Position numbers and translations under genes: made by a program. Positions 1-9,852 of a stretch of DNA of 64,000 nt are shown one piece after another. The first letter of the stretch is position 1, and each line of letters starts with the position of its first letter. Location: contig OV884056.1 in the NCBI GenBank assembly GCA_930367215.1, positions 120,030,053 to 120,094,052 of the forward strand, read 5' to 3'. The DNA comes from Pollenia angustigena (Eukaryota > Arthropoda > Insecta > Diptera > Polleniidae). A model generated the notes under the pieces. That model made no database searches. It was not told where the DNA came from and saw only the letters and a list, made by a program, of their open reading frames with translations.

Positions 1-70
1 CTTATTAAAAAGAAATGTTTGAATTTTAAAACGTTACTGAAAGGCGTCTAAGCTAGCGCTAAATGTATTA

Positions 71-346
71 AGTGGCGGTTACACTCTTTCTTATTAACAC
101 AACATACAAATCAATACTTTCATGCATACATAAAAAACAATATCTTCCATCTCGTGTCGTGCAAAAAAATTGTGCGGATGCGTAAAGGGTTTTCACATGC
201 AAAAATAAAAATATCGTAGAGCCACTTGTTGCTGTCACACGCACATAGCATAAGTAGACGACACGAAATGGAAGATATTGTTTTTTATGTATGCATGTAA
301 GTATTGATTTGTATGTTGTGCTAATAAGAAAGAGTGAAACAACCAC
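71..346. repeat. Long hairpin (inverted repeat)
   Basis: Arms 71-160 and 258-346 are near-perfect reverse complements, about 90 bp each, around a 97-bp AT-rich loop. The outer ends read AGTGGCGGTT and AACAACCACT. This fits a foldback MITE or a hairpin-RNA source. No flanking target duplication is clear. The minus-strand open frame through it follows from the palindrome and shows no protein signature. Confidence 0.75.
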
Positions 347-492
347 TCACTACATATTTATTTATAGCGTTTGCTTAAGATACATGTACACGACATTTTT
401 TTACATCTGACTTGTCAATTTTTGATGTCACATGTTGCTGTGCATGTGTGTTACAATTGCTGTTTAACAAAGTTTTTTTAATTATTGTTATT

Positions 493-612
493 GTGTTTGG
501 CGTATTTAAAATACGCCTACGACTGTTTGGTAATAGATTAAAGAAAACAAATTCACGTTCTCTTTAATCTATAACCAAATAGTCGTAGGCGTATTTTAAA
601 TACGCCAAACAC
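493..612. repeat. Short palindromic element
   Basis: Arms 493-544 and 561-612 pair almost completely around a 16-bp loop. Each arm itself contains the small palindrome GGCGTATTTTAAATACGCC or a variant. The size and symmetry fit a small foldback MITE. No transposase-type target duplication was identified. Confidence 0.7.
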
Positions 613-639
613 AGTAAGGGTGAAAATTCAATCAAAAAC

Positions 640-985
640 GTACATGTAATTTGCCTCTCGTGGTCATAGTTTGAAAGAAATACATAGCTAATGTGTCCAA
701 ATAAATAAAAACCTTTATATTTTTTAAATTTTATTGAAATCTATTTAATAGTTTTGGAGAGGCAGAAATTGCCCCCTATGTCCCTTTAAGTCCTATTTTT
801 TAAAAAATACATAGATTATGTGTCTATGTAAATATGGAACTATCTATGTTTTAAATTTCATTAAGATCTATTGGATAGTTTTGGAGAGGACTTAATAGCT
901 CCCTATCTCCCCTCGTTATCCTATTTTTTTAAAAAATACATAGCTCAAGTGTCTATATATCAGTGATGTTCATTCAAGCAAACAA
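640..985. repeat. Degenerate dispersed repeat, about 2.5 units of 130-140 bp
   Basis: The unit contains AAAAAATACATAG, a stretch similar to AAATTTCATTAAGATCTATT, then GGATAGTTTTGGAGAGG and a C-rich CCCTATCTCCCCTCG segment. It recurs at roughly 653-790, 791-920 and 921-985. A further unit lies at 1488-1612. Fly genomes contain many non-coding dispersed repeats of this style. The family is not named here. Confidence 0.5.
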
Positions 986-1487
986 TTGTTTAGAAGCCCC
1001 ACCCCTTTGTTTTTTACGCTCATTTATTTAGTTGCACAAGAACGGAAGATGAGTTGATCTTATTTCAAATACAGTGTGTAAGATAAGTAATAAAATTAAA
1101 AAAATATTTGAATGTTTTTACGAAATTGTCATAAAAGCATAAATGTAGAAGAATTTAGTGGAGTTTTTTTTAGTTATAATTCTTAATATTAATTTCTAAA
1201 CATGCTCGCACTTCACATTGAATTTTTTTTAATGGTAATATTTAAAAATTTCTAATTCTTACTGTTTGTTCAAAATTTTTAGAAGTTAAAATTTTAAAAG
1301 TCAATTTAAAAAATAGAAAATTTAGTTGGACGGTATTATTATAAATATTTTACAATCAAAACAATTTATTTTTATTTAATTTAAATAAAATTTGTGCGAT
1401 TAGTTTTGCATATCTCTGTATTTTTAAACTCTCTCATAATACATATGCAAAACATTTTTGAACATCAATGCTATATATATATATGTA
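986..1487. other. AT-rich spacer
   Basis: AT-rich sequence with homopolymer runs. No protein, RNA or transposon-end signature was recognised. Confidence 0.5.
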
Positions 1488-1612
1488 TGAATCTAACTAT
1501 GTTTTAAATTTCATTAAAATCTGTCAGATAGCTTCGGAGAGCAGATATTGCTCCTTCCCACCCCTCGTGGTCCTATTTTTTATAAAAATATATAGCTTAT
1601 GTGTAGTTTTAC
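1488..1612. repeat. Detached unit of the 640-985 repeat
   Basis: It carries the same blocks as the upstream repeat, in the same order and orientation: ATGTTTTAAATTTCATTAAA, GATAGCTTCGGAGAG, a C-rich patch, then TATTTTTTATAAAAATATATAGC. Confidence 0.5.
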
Positions 1613-2189
1613 ATAGGTACTGCTGATGTTACCGACAAATTTATTTTAAATATCATAAATAATATGTACATAGTCCCATACCTGCCTAGCGACAAAGCAC
1701 ATTTTTGGTAAATTTTTTTTTTTTTTTTTAATTTTTACACATATGTAAGTGCCAAAAATACTGAAAGTATTTTTTTAGACATGGATATTTTATTTGTATG
1801 GCAGATAACCAAAACACATTCATGGGTATTGAATAACATCTGCATAATATTCATGTATTTTTGTTTACTGAATGTGGTTGCGTGAAGATATTGCCGTTCA
1901 TAAGTATAAGTAATAACCATACTTTTTGCGTTATACATATGTGTATACACAATAACGAAAAGCGTGGGTAAATACCTCTGTATATTATTCTTATGGATAC
2001 TTGTTGTCATTCTCTGATACATACCATAATATAATGAAAATAAATCCACTCGGTTTATCTTTTTTTTTTTTTGAAGTCATAAGTTCATAATGAAATAATA
2101 ATAAAATGGAATAAGTCCCAAAAATTTATTTCTTTTTAAATTTATTACCATTTTCTATTTGTATTTGTAATTTGTACATAACTACTTAG
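1613..2189. other. AT-rich spacer
   Basis: No supported feature. A weak open frame on the minus strand has no domain signature and lies in AT-rich DNA. Confidence 0.5.
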
Positions 2190-2197
2190 GCTGGGAT

Positions 2198-3140
2198 CAG
2201 GGCTGTCAGATATGGCGATTTCTCGCCAAACGTGGCGATTTTGAAACGTGTTTGGCGATGGGAATTCCCGTTTGGCGACTGGCGACTTTTGTGGCGATTT
2301 CTGATATAACTGGCGATTAACTTGGCTATTTTTACCATTTATATTACAGTAAGCGGATAAGTTACCCGAATTTAAGCGTCAATGCGTCGCTCTAAAAAGT
2401 TAACTTTTAGTTAACTTGAGTTTATCTTTTCTTACAATCCCGACCACAATTGGTTGATTTCTTATCAACTCTAAATGTAGTTGTAAGTGGGTAAAGAAAA
2501 AACAAAAATAAAACAAATTTCTTCACTTTATTTCGCCTGTTCAGTTTTATTTACACTGCCACATGCATATTAGTTATCAAAGTTTTTCTTGGGATTTAAT
2601 AATTAATTAACAAGGTTACGTTATAATGTGCTGAATTCCCATTTCATACTACTGACAAACTGAAGTTTATTGTTGATGGATAAGCTATTCCTATGCGCAT
2701 TTCACTGGTTGCTTAGGCCAGATCGTCAAGAAACTTTATCCAAAGATTTTAGAAAAACTAAAGATATTATACAAATAAAACTGTTAAGCGAATTAGAATT
2801 ATAAGCCCCAGTTTTACTTGTAACAATATCAAAGCTTAAACAAAAAAAAAAAACAATAATAAACAGTGAGTTTATCTTTTCTTACAATCCCGATCACAAT
2901 TGGTTGATTTTTTGTCAACTCTAAATGTAGTTGTAAGTGGGTAAATTTACTTTTGGCGACTTTTTTGTATTTTTCTCAGTTTTTGGCGATTTTTGACTGA
3001 AATATTATACTAGCGTTTTTTGTATGCAAAATTTAATTAAAAACAATTTACAAAAACTGAACAAAATTGACGTTTGGCGACTTTTGGCGATTTCTGACAT
3101 TTGGTTTGGCGATGGAGCTCAAAAAAATCTGACAACCCTG
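2198..3140. mobile_element. Non-autonomous hAT-like element with 8-bp target duplication
   Basis: The element starts CAGGGCTGTCAGAT and ends ATCTGACAACCCTG, an inverted pair with the CAGGG terminus typical of hAT elements. It is flanked by the perfect 8-bp duplication GCTGGGAT (2190-2197 and 3141-3148), the hAT target-site length. Both subterminal regions hold many copies of TGGCGA or TCGCCA on either strand, as expected for transposase-binding repeats. The 943-bp interior encodes no transposase. Two internal direct repeats of about 78 bp (2412-2490 and 2869-2946) bracket a segment that recurs near 57.7 and 59.65 kb. Confidence 0.85.
2412..2946. repeat. Internal direct repeats within the hAT-like element
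   Basis: GAGTTTATCTTTTCTTACAA begins a block of about 78 bp at 2412 and again at 2869, with only a few differences. The 380 bp between them include CACTGGTTGCTTAGGCCAGA, which recurs near 57.75 kb and, inverted, near 59.66 kb. These are either shared internal structure of one hAT family or an older insertion inherited by several copies. Confidence 0.7.
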
Positions 3141-3204
3141 GCTGGGATCATATACCCGAAACTCGAAAATCCCAAATTTTAAAATCCAAAATCGCTAACC
3201 AAAA

Positions 3205-3355
3205 CTTCTCTGCATAGCCGGCGCTCGGCCGGTCCAAGAATTTTCTCCTCTATAACAAACACCGAACTAGCTAAATAAAGCTTTTCTGCATAGCCGGCGT
3301 TCGAAAGAGCCCAAGAATTTTCTCCTCTACAGTATTACAAATACCGTCTTTGCAA
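3205..3355 (-). repeat. Two tandem units of a 75-bp repeat
   Basis: Read on the minus strand, each unit runs from GAGGAGAAAATTCTTGG through CGCCGGCTATGCAG and AGAAGTTTT or a close variant. The units occupy about 3207-3282 and 3283-3355. A third diverged unit lies at about 40895-40975 on the plus strand. The shared codon-like content makes small open frames in both places, but there is no evidence of a gene. Confidence 0.6.
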
Positions 3356-4075
3356 TGTGCAAGCTGAGTGACATTTTTAAAAAAATTTTTAATTGATTTA
3401 ATTAAATTTTTTAATAAAAACTCAATATGTTTAATGTTTGTGTGTATATTTTCATATTTTGTTGTCATATTAATAAATGCGTATACTTGCTTCTTACAAC
3501 TAAAAATAAGGCCTCAGTTTATATGTTTATAAGCATTACTTAGTGCTATGGTGAGCTGTTTCGTGAAAAAACGTGATCCGGGAAAATTGTAAGGCGTCTT
3601 TCTCCATCCGCTTGATCTTATTATATGATTTTTTGTTTGCAAGTATTAATTAAGGTACGTAAAAAATATATAATTGATAAGTTTAACAAAAATGTTGTTC
3701 TAGTAAATAATTTGTCGTGATAAAGTGTGTCTGTCGTATTTTCTGTAAAGTTTCAGTTGTCGACCGTGTGATTCTTGGAGTAATACTTTGTTTTTTCGGA
3801 CGTATTCGTTGAACAATATATATGTAGAAAAAGGTTATGATGTGTACTTCAGGGAGGCCAAACCTAATTTTGGTCGGTTTGAGAAAATGTACTACATATA
3901 TTTATTTTAACAAATTTAGAACACTGGTAGCAGAGCTAACAAGGGCAAGTCTAATTACTTTTTTACAAAACACAAAATTTTTTTTATTGTTGATGAAACT
4001 ATGGATGTGGCACTGAAATGTGTTACGTTAGTAGAAAGTTAAGTTGACGGTGTTAGCTTTATTATTACCTTCAAA
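3356..4075. other. AT-rich spacer
   Basis: No protein or RNA gene was recognised. Short open frames lack domain signatures. Confidence 0.5.
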
Positions 4076-4965
4076 GAAGGTAAGAGGGTATATATAGCTT
4101 TGTCATTCCGCTTGTAAGTTCCACAATATTGATCCTACACCCTATAAAGTATATATGAGGGGTATAGATGCAAAGACAGCAATGTTCACTTTTTTCACAA
4201 ACGTAACTAATAATACCTCTTAGATGTATTTAATTAATGCTTCCAATTAGTGAATATTACATTACCAGAAACACTTTTATCCCATAAAGAAGTATGTTCA
4301 AAAATTAAGAATTGATGCAAAAACCGCAATGTCCATTGGAGATTGTCGTTTTTGCAATGATCACAGTTTGTTAAGATCTTTTTCTTTTCTTTTTCAACTA
4401 TTTTCGAAAATGTATGCTATTTTTTATTTTGTTTCTTTTTTGCAAAACAAAACTAAAAAGAAATTTAAAAATATAAAAAATTAGTTAGTTAGTTTTATTT
4501 TTATTTGATAACTTTGTCAGTAGTCGTAATTATGGAGCTTAGTTGTTATGAAGTTCCTCCAAATCAATTAAGAAAAAACTAAGCCTTTGATAAGTTTAAG
4601 AATTTATAACTACTGATTTTTAAGTACTTGCCAATGCTAAAAAAGCAGCAATATCCATTTGATTAGAGCAAACACAGCAATCTTCAATTATATTATTATA
4701 ATTGCCAGCAAACCGCTATACCGATTTGGTTGAAACTTGCGTCATACCTTCATCGTATTCTTATTTACTGAAAAGCATGATATACAATACATAAATATGA
4801 ATATACTCTGAGCTAGAGGTTTTTACTATTTATTGCAAAAACTATAAATGTGGACATTTCAGTCTTTGCATCTATACCCCTCATATATTCTAGGTCCTTC
4901 TGAAAAGCGAAGTTTGATTTAACGATGTACCTCTCTGCTACCCAACAGCCCCCCCCCCCCTCCTC
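4076..4965 (+). repeat. Dispersed dipteran repeat, split by an insertion
   Basis: The left half (about 4076-4156) has AGAGGGTATATATAGC, TTTGTCATTCCGCTTGTAAG, TCCACAATATTGATCCTACA and CCCTATAAAGTATAT. The right half (4883-4965) resumes with ATATTCTAGGTCCTTCTGAA, AAGCGAAGTTTGATTTAACG and ATGTACC. Uninterrupted relatives are at 52650-53000, 55636 onward and 57480, and on the minus strand at about 22580-22740. The combination of a TA-rich block and a GTCY-rich block recalls the mini-me type of dipteran repeat. The family label is an inference. A C-rich run follows near 4950. Confidence 0.65.
4157..4882. mobile_element. Non-autonomous TIR element, 21-bp perfect ends
   Basis: GAGGGGTATAGATGCAAAGA (4157-4176, plus C at 4177) is exactly mirrored at 4862-4882. 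The element interrupts the dispersed repeat at an AT-rich site. The flanks on both sides read ATATAT (4151-4156 and 4883-4888), so a TA-type or ATATAT target duplication is likely. Related subterminal motifs such as GCAATGTCCA recur at about 4180, 4325 and 4645. No transposase is encoded. The superfamily was not determined. Confidence 0.8.
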
Positions 4966-5032
4966 CCCTTTATATTTGTTTACTTATACTAGCATAATGG
5001 CCAATATAATTTTCTTTATCACTCTTTATTAT

Positions 5033-5997
5033 TGATTCAACTGGTAGGTAAGAATAATTTCTACGTCGTTTCTATACGACGCGGGCAAATTCAAGAAACC
5101 AAAATTCAAGCCAGTACAGAAACGAACTTTCGTATTATATCAAGACACCAGGACGCAGAAAATAAAAGTTACTATACATATCAATTAAAAAGTGCTAAGG
5201 GATTGATTATTGTCATAAAAGGCATAGATAGTTCTGTTCCTACAGAGGAAATTAAATCTGCCATAGAGCTAGAGGGGTATGAGGTTAAATCTGTTCATAA
5301 CATTTTGAACAGGAATAAAGTTCCTGAACCAATGCACCGCGTTGAAATATCGTTTGATTCATCGGTTCTCAAAACCAAAAATTCAGCTCATCCCATATAC
5401 AACTTGCGCTACCTACTCAACAGAAGAATAACTGTTGAGGAGCCATTAAAACGAAAGGGTCCCTCCCAATGCACAAACTGTCAGGAATATGGGCAAACAA
5501 AATCATATTGTAAATTGCCTCACGTATGTGTGGTTTGTGGCGACGCTCATAAAACCGCCGAATGTAATCGTTCTAAAGCTTGCCCGAATGTAAAGAAATG
5601 CAGCAACTGTGGCGAAAATTTCACGGCAAACTATAGGGGTTGTAAAGTCTTCTTGCATTTATTAAAACCTGCTTTAGTTCAAAAATATACTTACTCCCAA
5701 TATGGTCCGTCACATGCGCCCAGCCAAGCCGCTGGCTCTATTGCTAGTACTTCACAAACAAACAATCAAAACCAATCATATGCCCAAGTCTTAAAAGGAA
5801 ACCCTAATGCGAAAAATCCCCCGAGTACTTCTAACGCAAAGCAACCTCCAAACGCTAATGTTCCTAGGGAAGGTCTACAAATGCCTTCTGGAAATATGCC
5901 TACCTCAATTGAAATTTTAATTCAAACTATGAATAACTTCATGGAAATGATGCGAAACCAGAACATGCTCCTGCAAGTTCTACTCAACAAAAAATGA
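5033..5997 (+). pseudogene. LINE ORF1 (Gag-like, zinc knuckles), 5'-truncated
   Basis: This is the nucleic-acid-binding ORF1 protein of a Jockey-clade LINE, which normally coats element RNA. The open frame spans 5032-5997, about 320 codons. Its first triplet is TTG at the insertion boundary, so the true amino end is missing. An RRM-like or pre-C2HC region precedes a cluster of three CCHC-type knuckles at about 5468-5650. The second (CVVCGDAHKTAEC) is intact. The first has Gln and the third Phe where the zinc-binding His is expected. A Gln/Asn/Pro-rich linker and a Met-rich tail follow. The stop overlaps the ORF2 start (ATGA), the usual compact LINE arrangement. Confidence 0.85.
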
Positions 5998-8577
5998 ACC
6001 AGTTAAAAATATGTTTTTGGTATGCAAACGGGTTATCCCAACATAAACACGAAGTTGCAAACTTTCTTCATAGGCATGAAATCGACGTACTTCTTGTCTC
6101 TGAAACACACTTTACTCATAAAAACTGCTTTAGGGTAAATGGATACCTTACGTATGACACAAAACATCCCAGCGGACGAGCTTGTGGTGGCACAGCCATA
6201 ATTGTGCACAAAAACATCAGACACTTACCATTGCCAGAGTTCGAAGAAGATTGTATCCAGGCCACATCTATAAATCTTACTGATTTCAATCTAACGTTAA
6301 CATCCGTTTATTGTCCCCCGAGGCACAAAATTGTAAACGATAAATTTCTCAACTTCTTCTCCACATTGGGCCAGAAATTCATTGCTGCTGGCGACTACAA
6401 CGCTAAACATACATATTGGGGCTCCAGACTTATTAGTCCTAGAGGTAATCAGCTATACAATACCGTAACTGCAAATAATTTTGATGTGGTATCGAGTGGT
6501 GAGCCTACCTATTGGCCAACCGACTTCAATAAGCTACCAGACCTTATTGACTTTGCTGTAATTAAAAACATCAAGCGCGATCAGGTACTAGTTAGTTCCT
6601 CCTATGATCTTTCGTCTGATCATTCACCTTCAATCCTCATTTTAAAAGGTAACTCTGACGCTGCAGCTGCAAACTTTATTTCCTATCCAAACAGAAACAC
6701 AAATTGGTTAAAGTATAAAATGTATGTGAGCTCTCACCTATCACAGTGCATTCCCCTAAAAAATTCATCTGACATCCAAATAGCTGTCGACCGATTTACA
6801 GAAGTCTTGGATACTGCAGCAAGAAATGCAACCCCAATCAAGCGGACAATTAAACGTGTTCCTTACAATACATCGACGGATATATAGACCCTTATCAGAG
6901 AGAAAAGGAAGTTAAGAAGACAATGGCAAAACAGTCGTTCCCCAACCACTAAGGCCCAACTACAATTATGCCTGACCAATCTTCGCAGCAAATTGAGACA
7001 GAACCACGAGTCTGCAATAGAAGGCTATCTAAACAGCCTAGACGCCACAAAAAACTCCAATTATAGCTTATGGAAGGCTGTACGGCATATGAAATGCCCT
7101 ATAACCCAAGAATCTCCATTAAGACTGGAAAACCGCACTTGGGCCAAAAACACACATGAAAAATTAAACGCTTTCGCGGGCCACCTTGAGAAAGTTTTCA
7201 CGCCACATGATGCACATACTTGTTCCTGTCGTCCAATCATTCCTGATAAGGTAAACCATCCATTAAAATTTAACATAACTCAAGTAAAATCTGCAATAGA
7301 AAAAGTGAATATTAGAAAATCTCCCGGACCTGACCGCATCACAGGGTCAATGATAAGAAACCTACCATCGTCTCCTTCCAGAATCTTGCTGCTCATTTTT
7401 AACGCTATATTAAGAGGTCTATAATTGTGATGATTCCCAAGCCAGGAAAAGATGCTAGCCAGGTTGCGTCGTACAGACCGATAAGCTTATTGTCAATCCT
7501 ATCGAAGCTTTTCGAAAAAATATTCCTCATCTAAATGAACACGACATCATCCCGGATCACCAGTTCGGGTTCAGAGCGAAACATGGTACAATAGAACAAG
7601 TGCATAGAATTGTCACCCTTATTAGATCGGCGTTTGAGAAAAAGTAATACTGCTCAGCACTGTTTATAGACATTTGCCAAGCTTTTGACAAAGTTTGGCA
7701 TGATGGGCTACTCATCAAAATAACACGAATGCTTCCTCAAAGCACTCACAAGCTTCTGGAGAGCTATCTAGCAGGCAGAACATTCATAGTAAGGTCGCAA
7801 GATAAATACTCCCCCCTCAAGAAAATTACTGCTGGTGTTCCTCAAGGCAGCATATTAGGATCGCTTCTATATATAATATACACAGTGGATATGCCAACAA
7901 ACCTGAGCACGCATACTTCTACATTTGCAGACGACACAGCATTTATAAGCGTTAACCATGACCCAAAAGTCGCATCGCAAAATCTGCAGTCCCACATCAA
8001 TGAACTAGAGGCATGGCTAGAAAAATGGAGAATAAAGGTTAACCCGGCTAAATGTGCTCACTTAACTTTCACGCTCAGAAGACAAACGTGCCCAGTAGTA
8101 AAAATAAATAACATCACTGTTCCGGTAGAAAACCATGTAAAGTACTTGGGAATTCATATAGATAGACGCTTGACCTGGTCTCGTCATATCGAAGCGAAAA
8201 TAACGGCTATGAAACTTAAAGCAGCTCAACTACATTGGCTTCTCGGTGGAAACTCAAACTTGTCTTTAGACAACAAAATTCTTCTTTACAAGTCCATCAT
8301 AAAACCAATATGGACATATGGCATCCAAAAGCTTCAAAGAAGACAGTCTAGAATATTACGACAAATTGTCTGCGCCCCATGGTATATACGTAATGATATT
8401 ATCCACAGAGATCTCAACGTCCCCACTATCCAGGAGGAAATTAAAAAATATTCAATAAGCTACATCGATAAACTAATGGTCCACCCTAACTACCTCGCTC
8501 GGGGTTTGCTTCAGTTCGAAGGTCACCAGAGGCTAAAAAGAACCGATACTTTGAGCCTAACTAGAAGACAGTCTTAA
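5994..8577 (+). pseudogene. LINE ORF2: endonuclease and reverse transcriptase, broken
   Basis: ORF2 nicks the target and copies element RNA. The endonuclease domain (5994-6660) shows its characteristic residues: LLVSETHF, GDYNAKHTYWG and SSDHSP. A TAG at 6885 interrupts the frame, which then continues to about 7424. Deletions near 7411 and 7525 shift frame, and a TAA lies at about 7646. Downstream, palm motifs remain: FIDICQAFDKVWHDG (motif A region), AGVPQGSILG (B), TFADDTAF (C, both catalytic Asp present, about 7921) and KYLGIHIDRRLTW. A 10-codon in-frame deletion at 8322-8328 removes a segment present in the 63.4-kb copy. The stop is at 8575. Confidence 0.88.
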
Positions 8578-8790
8578 AATTTGAATACAGCAGTTAGTGG
8601 TTACACTGGTTACAACTAATAAACAACAAGTAGAATTAAGATTTGAATACATATTGTAAATTTCGATAAGAAAGATTCAATAATAAAAATAAATTAAAAA
8701 AAAAAAAAAAAAAAACTCTTTATTATGTAATCTATTTAACGAAATAATTTAAAAAATAGTTACTGGGAATTTTTGTTTCTTTTTGCTACT

Positions 8791-9275
8791 TGTTGAAGCG
8801 ACTTCAGTCTTATTTTATATTTACTTTTCTAATTTTCTTTTATTTTGTTATTTTTCTTTAGTTTTAAATTTTCTTTGATTTATATTATTTTTTGTTTAAA
8901 TTTCGTTTACTTAAATTTTAAATTTGAATTTTGATTTGTTTAAATTTTGATTTTATTAATTTTTTAATTTTATTAAATTTTAATTTTTTCTCTGAGTGTA
9001 GAGCACTTGTTGGAATTTTCCAATTCTCTTAAATTTCCTTTGTTTTGTATATACATATGTATATACTTTGCTCTTGAGTTTTTAGTTTTCCTTTGAGTTT
9101 GTTTTGTTGGCTTACTACAAACCTTTTTATTATTTAGTTTTTAAGTATAATTTTTAACATCAACCAGGCAAGAAGCCAATAAATTTGTTAAAGTTTAAAT
9201 TTGAAAAAAAAACCAACCGTGTTTTTTTTATTCTATTAAAAATAATAAGAGACTAGGAAGCAAGTTTAGCCTACA
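8791..9275 (+). repeat. BEL/Pao 5' LTR
   Basis: It begins TG and ends CA, about 485 bp, very T-rich. It holds a TATATACATATGTATATAC block near 9047 and a polyadenylation-like AATAAA near 9178. It pairs with 21466-21941. Confidence 0.9.
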
Positions 9276-9278
9276 TTT

Positions 9279-9295
9279 TGGTCCTTCGATAAATC
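9279..9295 (+). promoter_or_regulatory. Candidate BEL/Pao primer-binding site
   Basis: TGGTCCTTCGATAAATC begins three bases after the 5' LTR. TGG would pair with a tRNA CCA end. The tRNA identity was not established. Confidence 0.5.
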
Positions 9296-9849
9296 TTAGA
9301 GGAGCTAGGATTGGAATAACCAGTGGAAAACTTGTCCACTGAATGCCAACAACAGTTGTTCTACCGTAACAACTGCGGCAAATTTCTTCAAAGTGTCGTC
9401 AAAAGTTGTTCCATCGCAACAACTACGACATCAGCAGCAGTTCCAATAAAGAGGTAAAAGTTCCCAATTGTGCTAAGCATTCCAAGAAGGAAGAAAGGTC
9501 TACCAGACGAGTGATTTTCGAGAGGGAGAATCAATAAGGTAAACACTAATTATCAACTAAAGGATTAGATTGGGTGAGTACAGTGTTTTAATTTTATTTA
9601 ATGCGATTGTGTGAGTTTCATTGAAAAGTGCAAAAAAAAAATTAATTAAAATTACTGCATAATTATATCCAACAAGTAATCGAACATAACCTTAAAATTT
9701 AATAAAAGAGCCATCACTGATATAAAAAATCCCCAACGTGCCAACTCTATTAAAAAGTAACAACACTGGTATATAAGGAAAAAACAACGGAATTTTTTTT
9801 CATGCGCACTGCTGTTAAATATAATTGCCATACTCGTCACACTCATTAC
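9296..9849 (+). other. BEL/Pao untranslated leader
   Basis: Non-coding leader sequence between the primer site and the first nested insertion. It has CAACAACAGTTGTTC-type short repeats near 9349-9430. No gene was seen. The leader resumes at 11768-12113 and 13501-14138. Confidence 0.6.
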
Positions 9850-9852
9850 TAA

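Larger units (their letters stand above)
5033..8714 (+). mobile_element. Jockey-like LINE, family A, 5'-truncated, with 12-bp target duplication
   Basis: The body carries ORF1 with zinc knuckles, then ORF2 with an apurinic-like endonuclease and reverse transcriptase. It ends in a poly(A) run at about 8695-8714. The 12-bp sequence ACTCTTTATTAT flanks both ends (5021-5032 and 8715-8726), the hallmark of target-primed reverse transcription. The first base follows the duplication directly and falls inside ORF1, so the copy is 5'-truncated and has no promoter or ORF1 start. Stops, small deletions and frameshifts make it immobile. A minus-strand relative lies at 63245-64000. Confidence 0.9.

Noticed and set aside
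1735..2049. 104-codon minus-strand frame
   Set aside because: AT-rich random-looking composition, no domain, no neighbouring gene signals.
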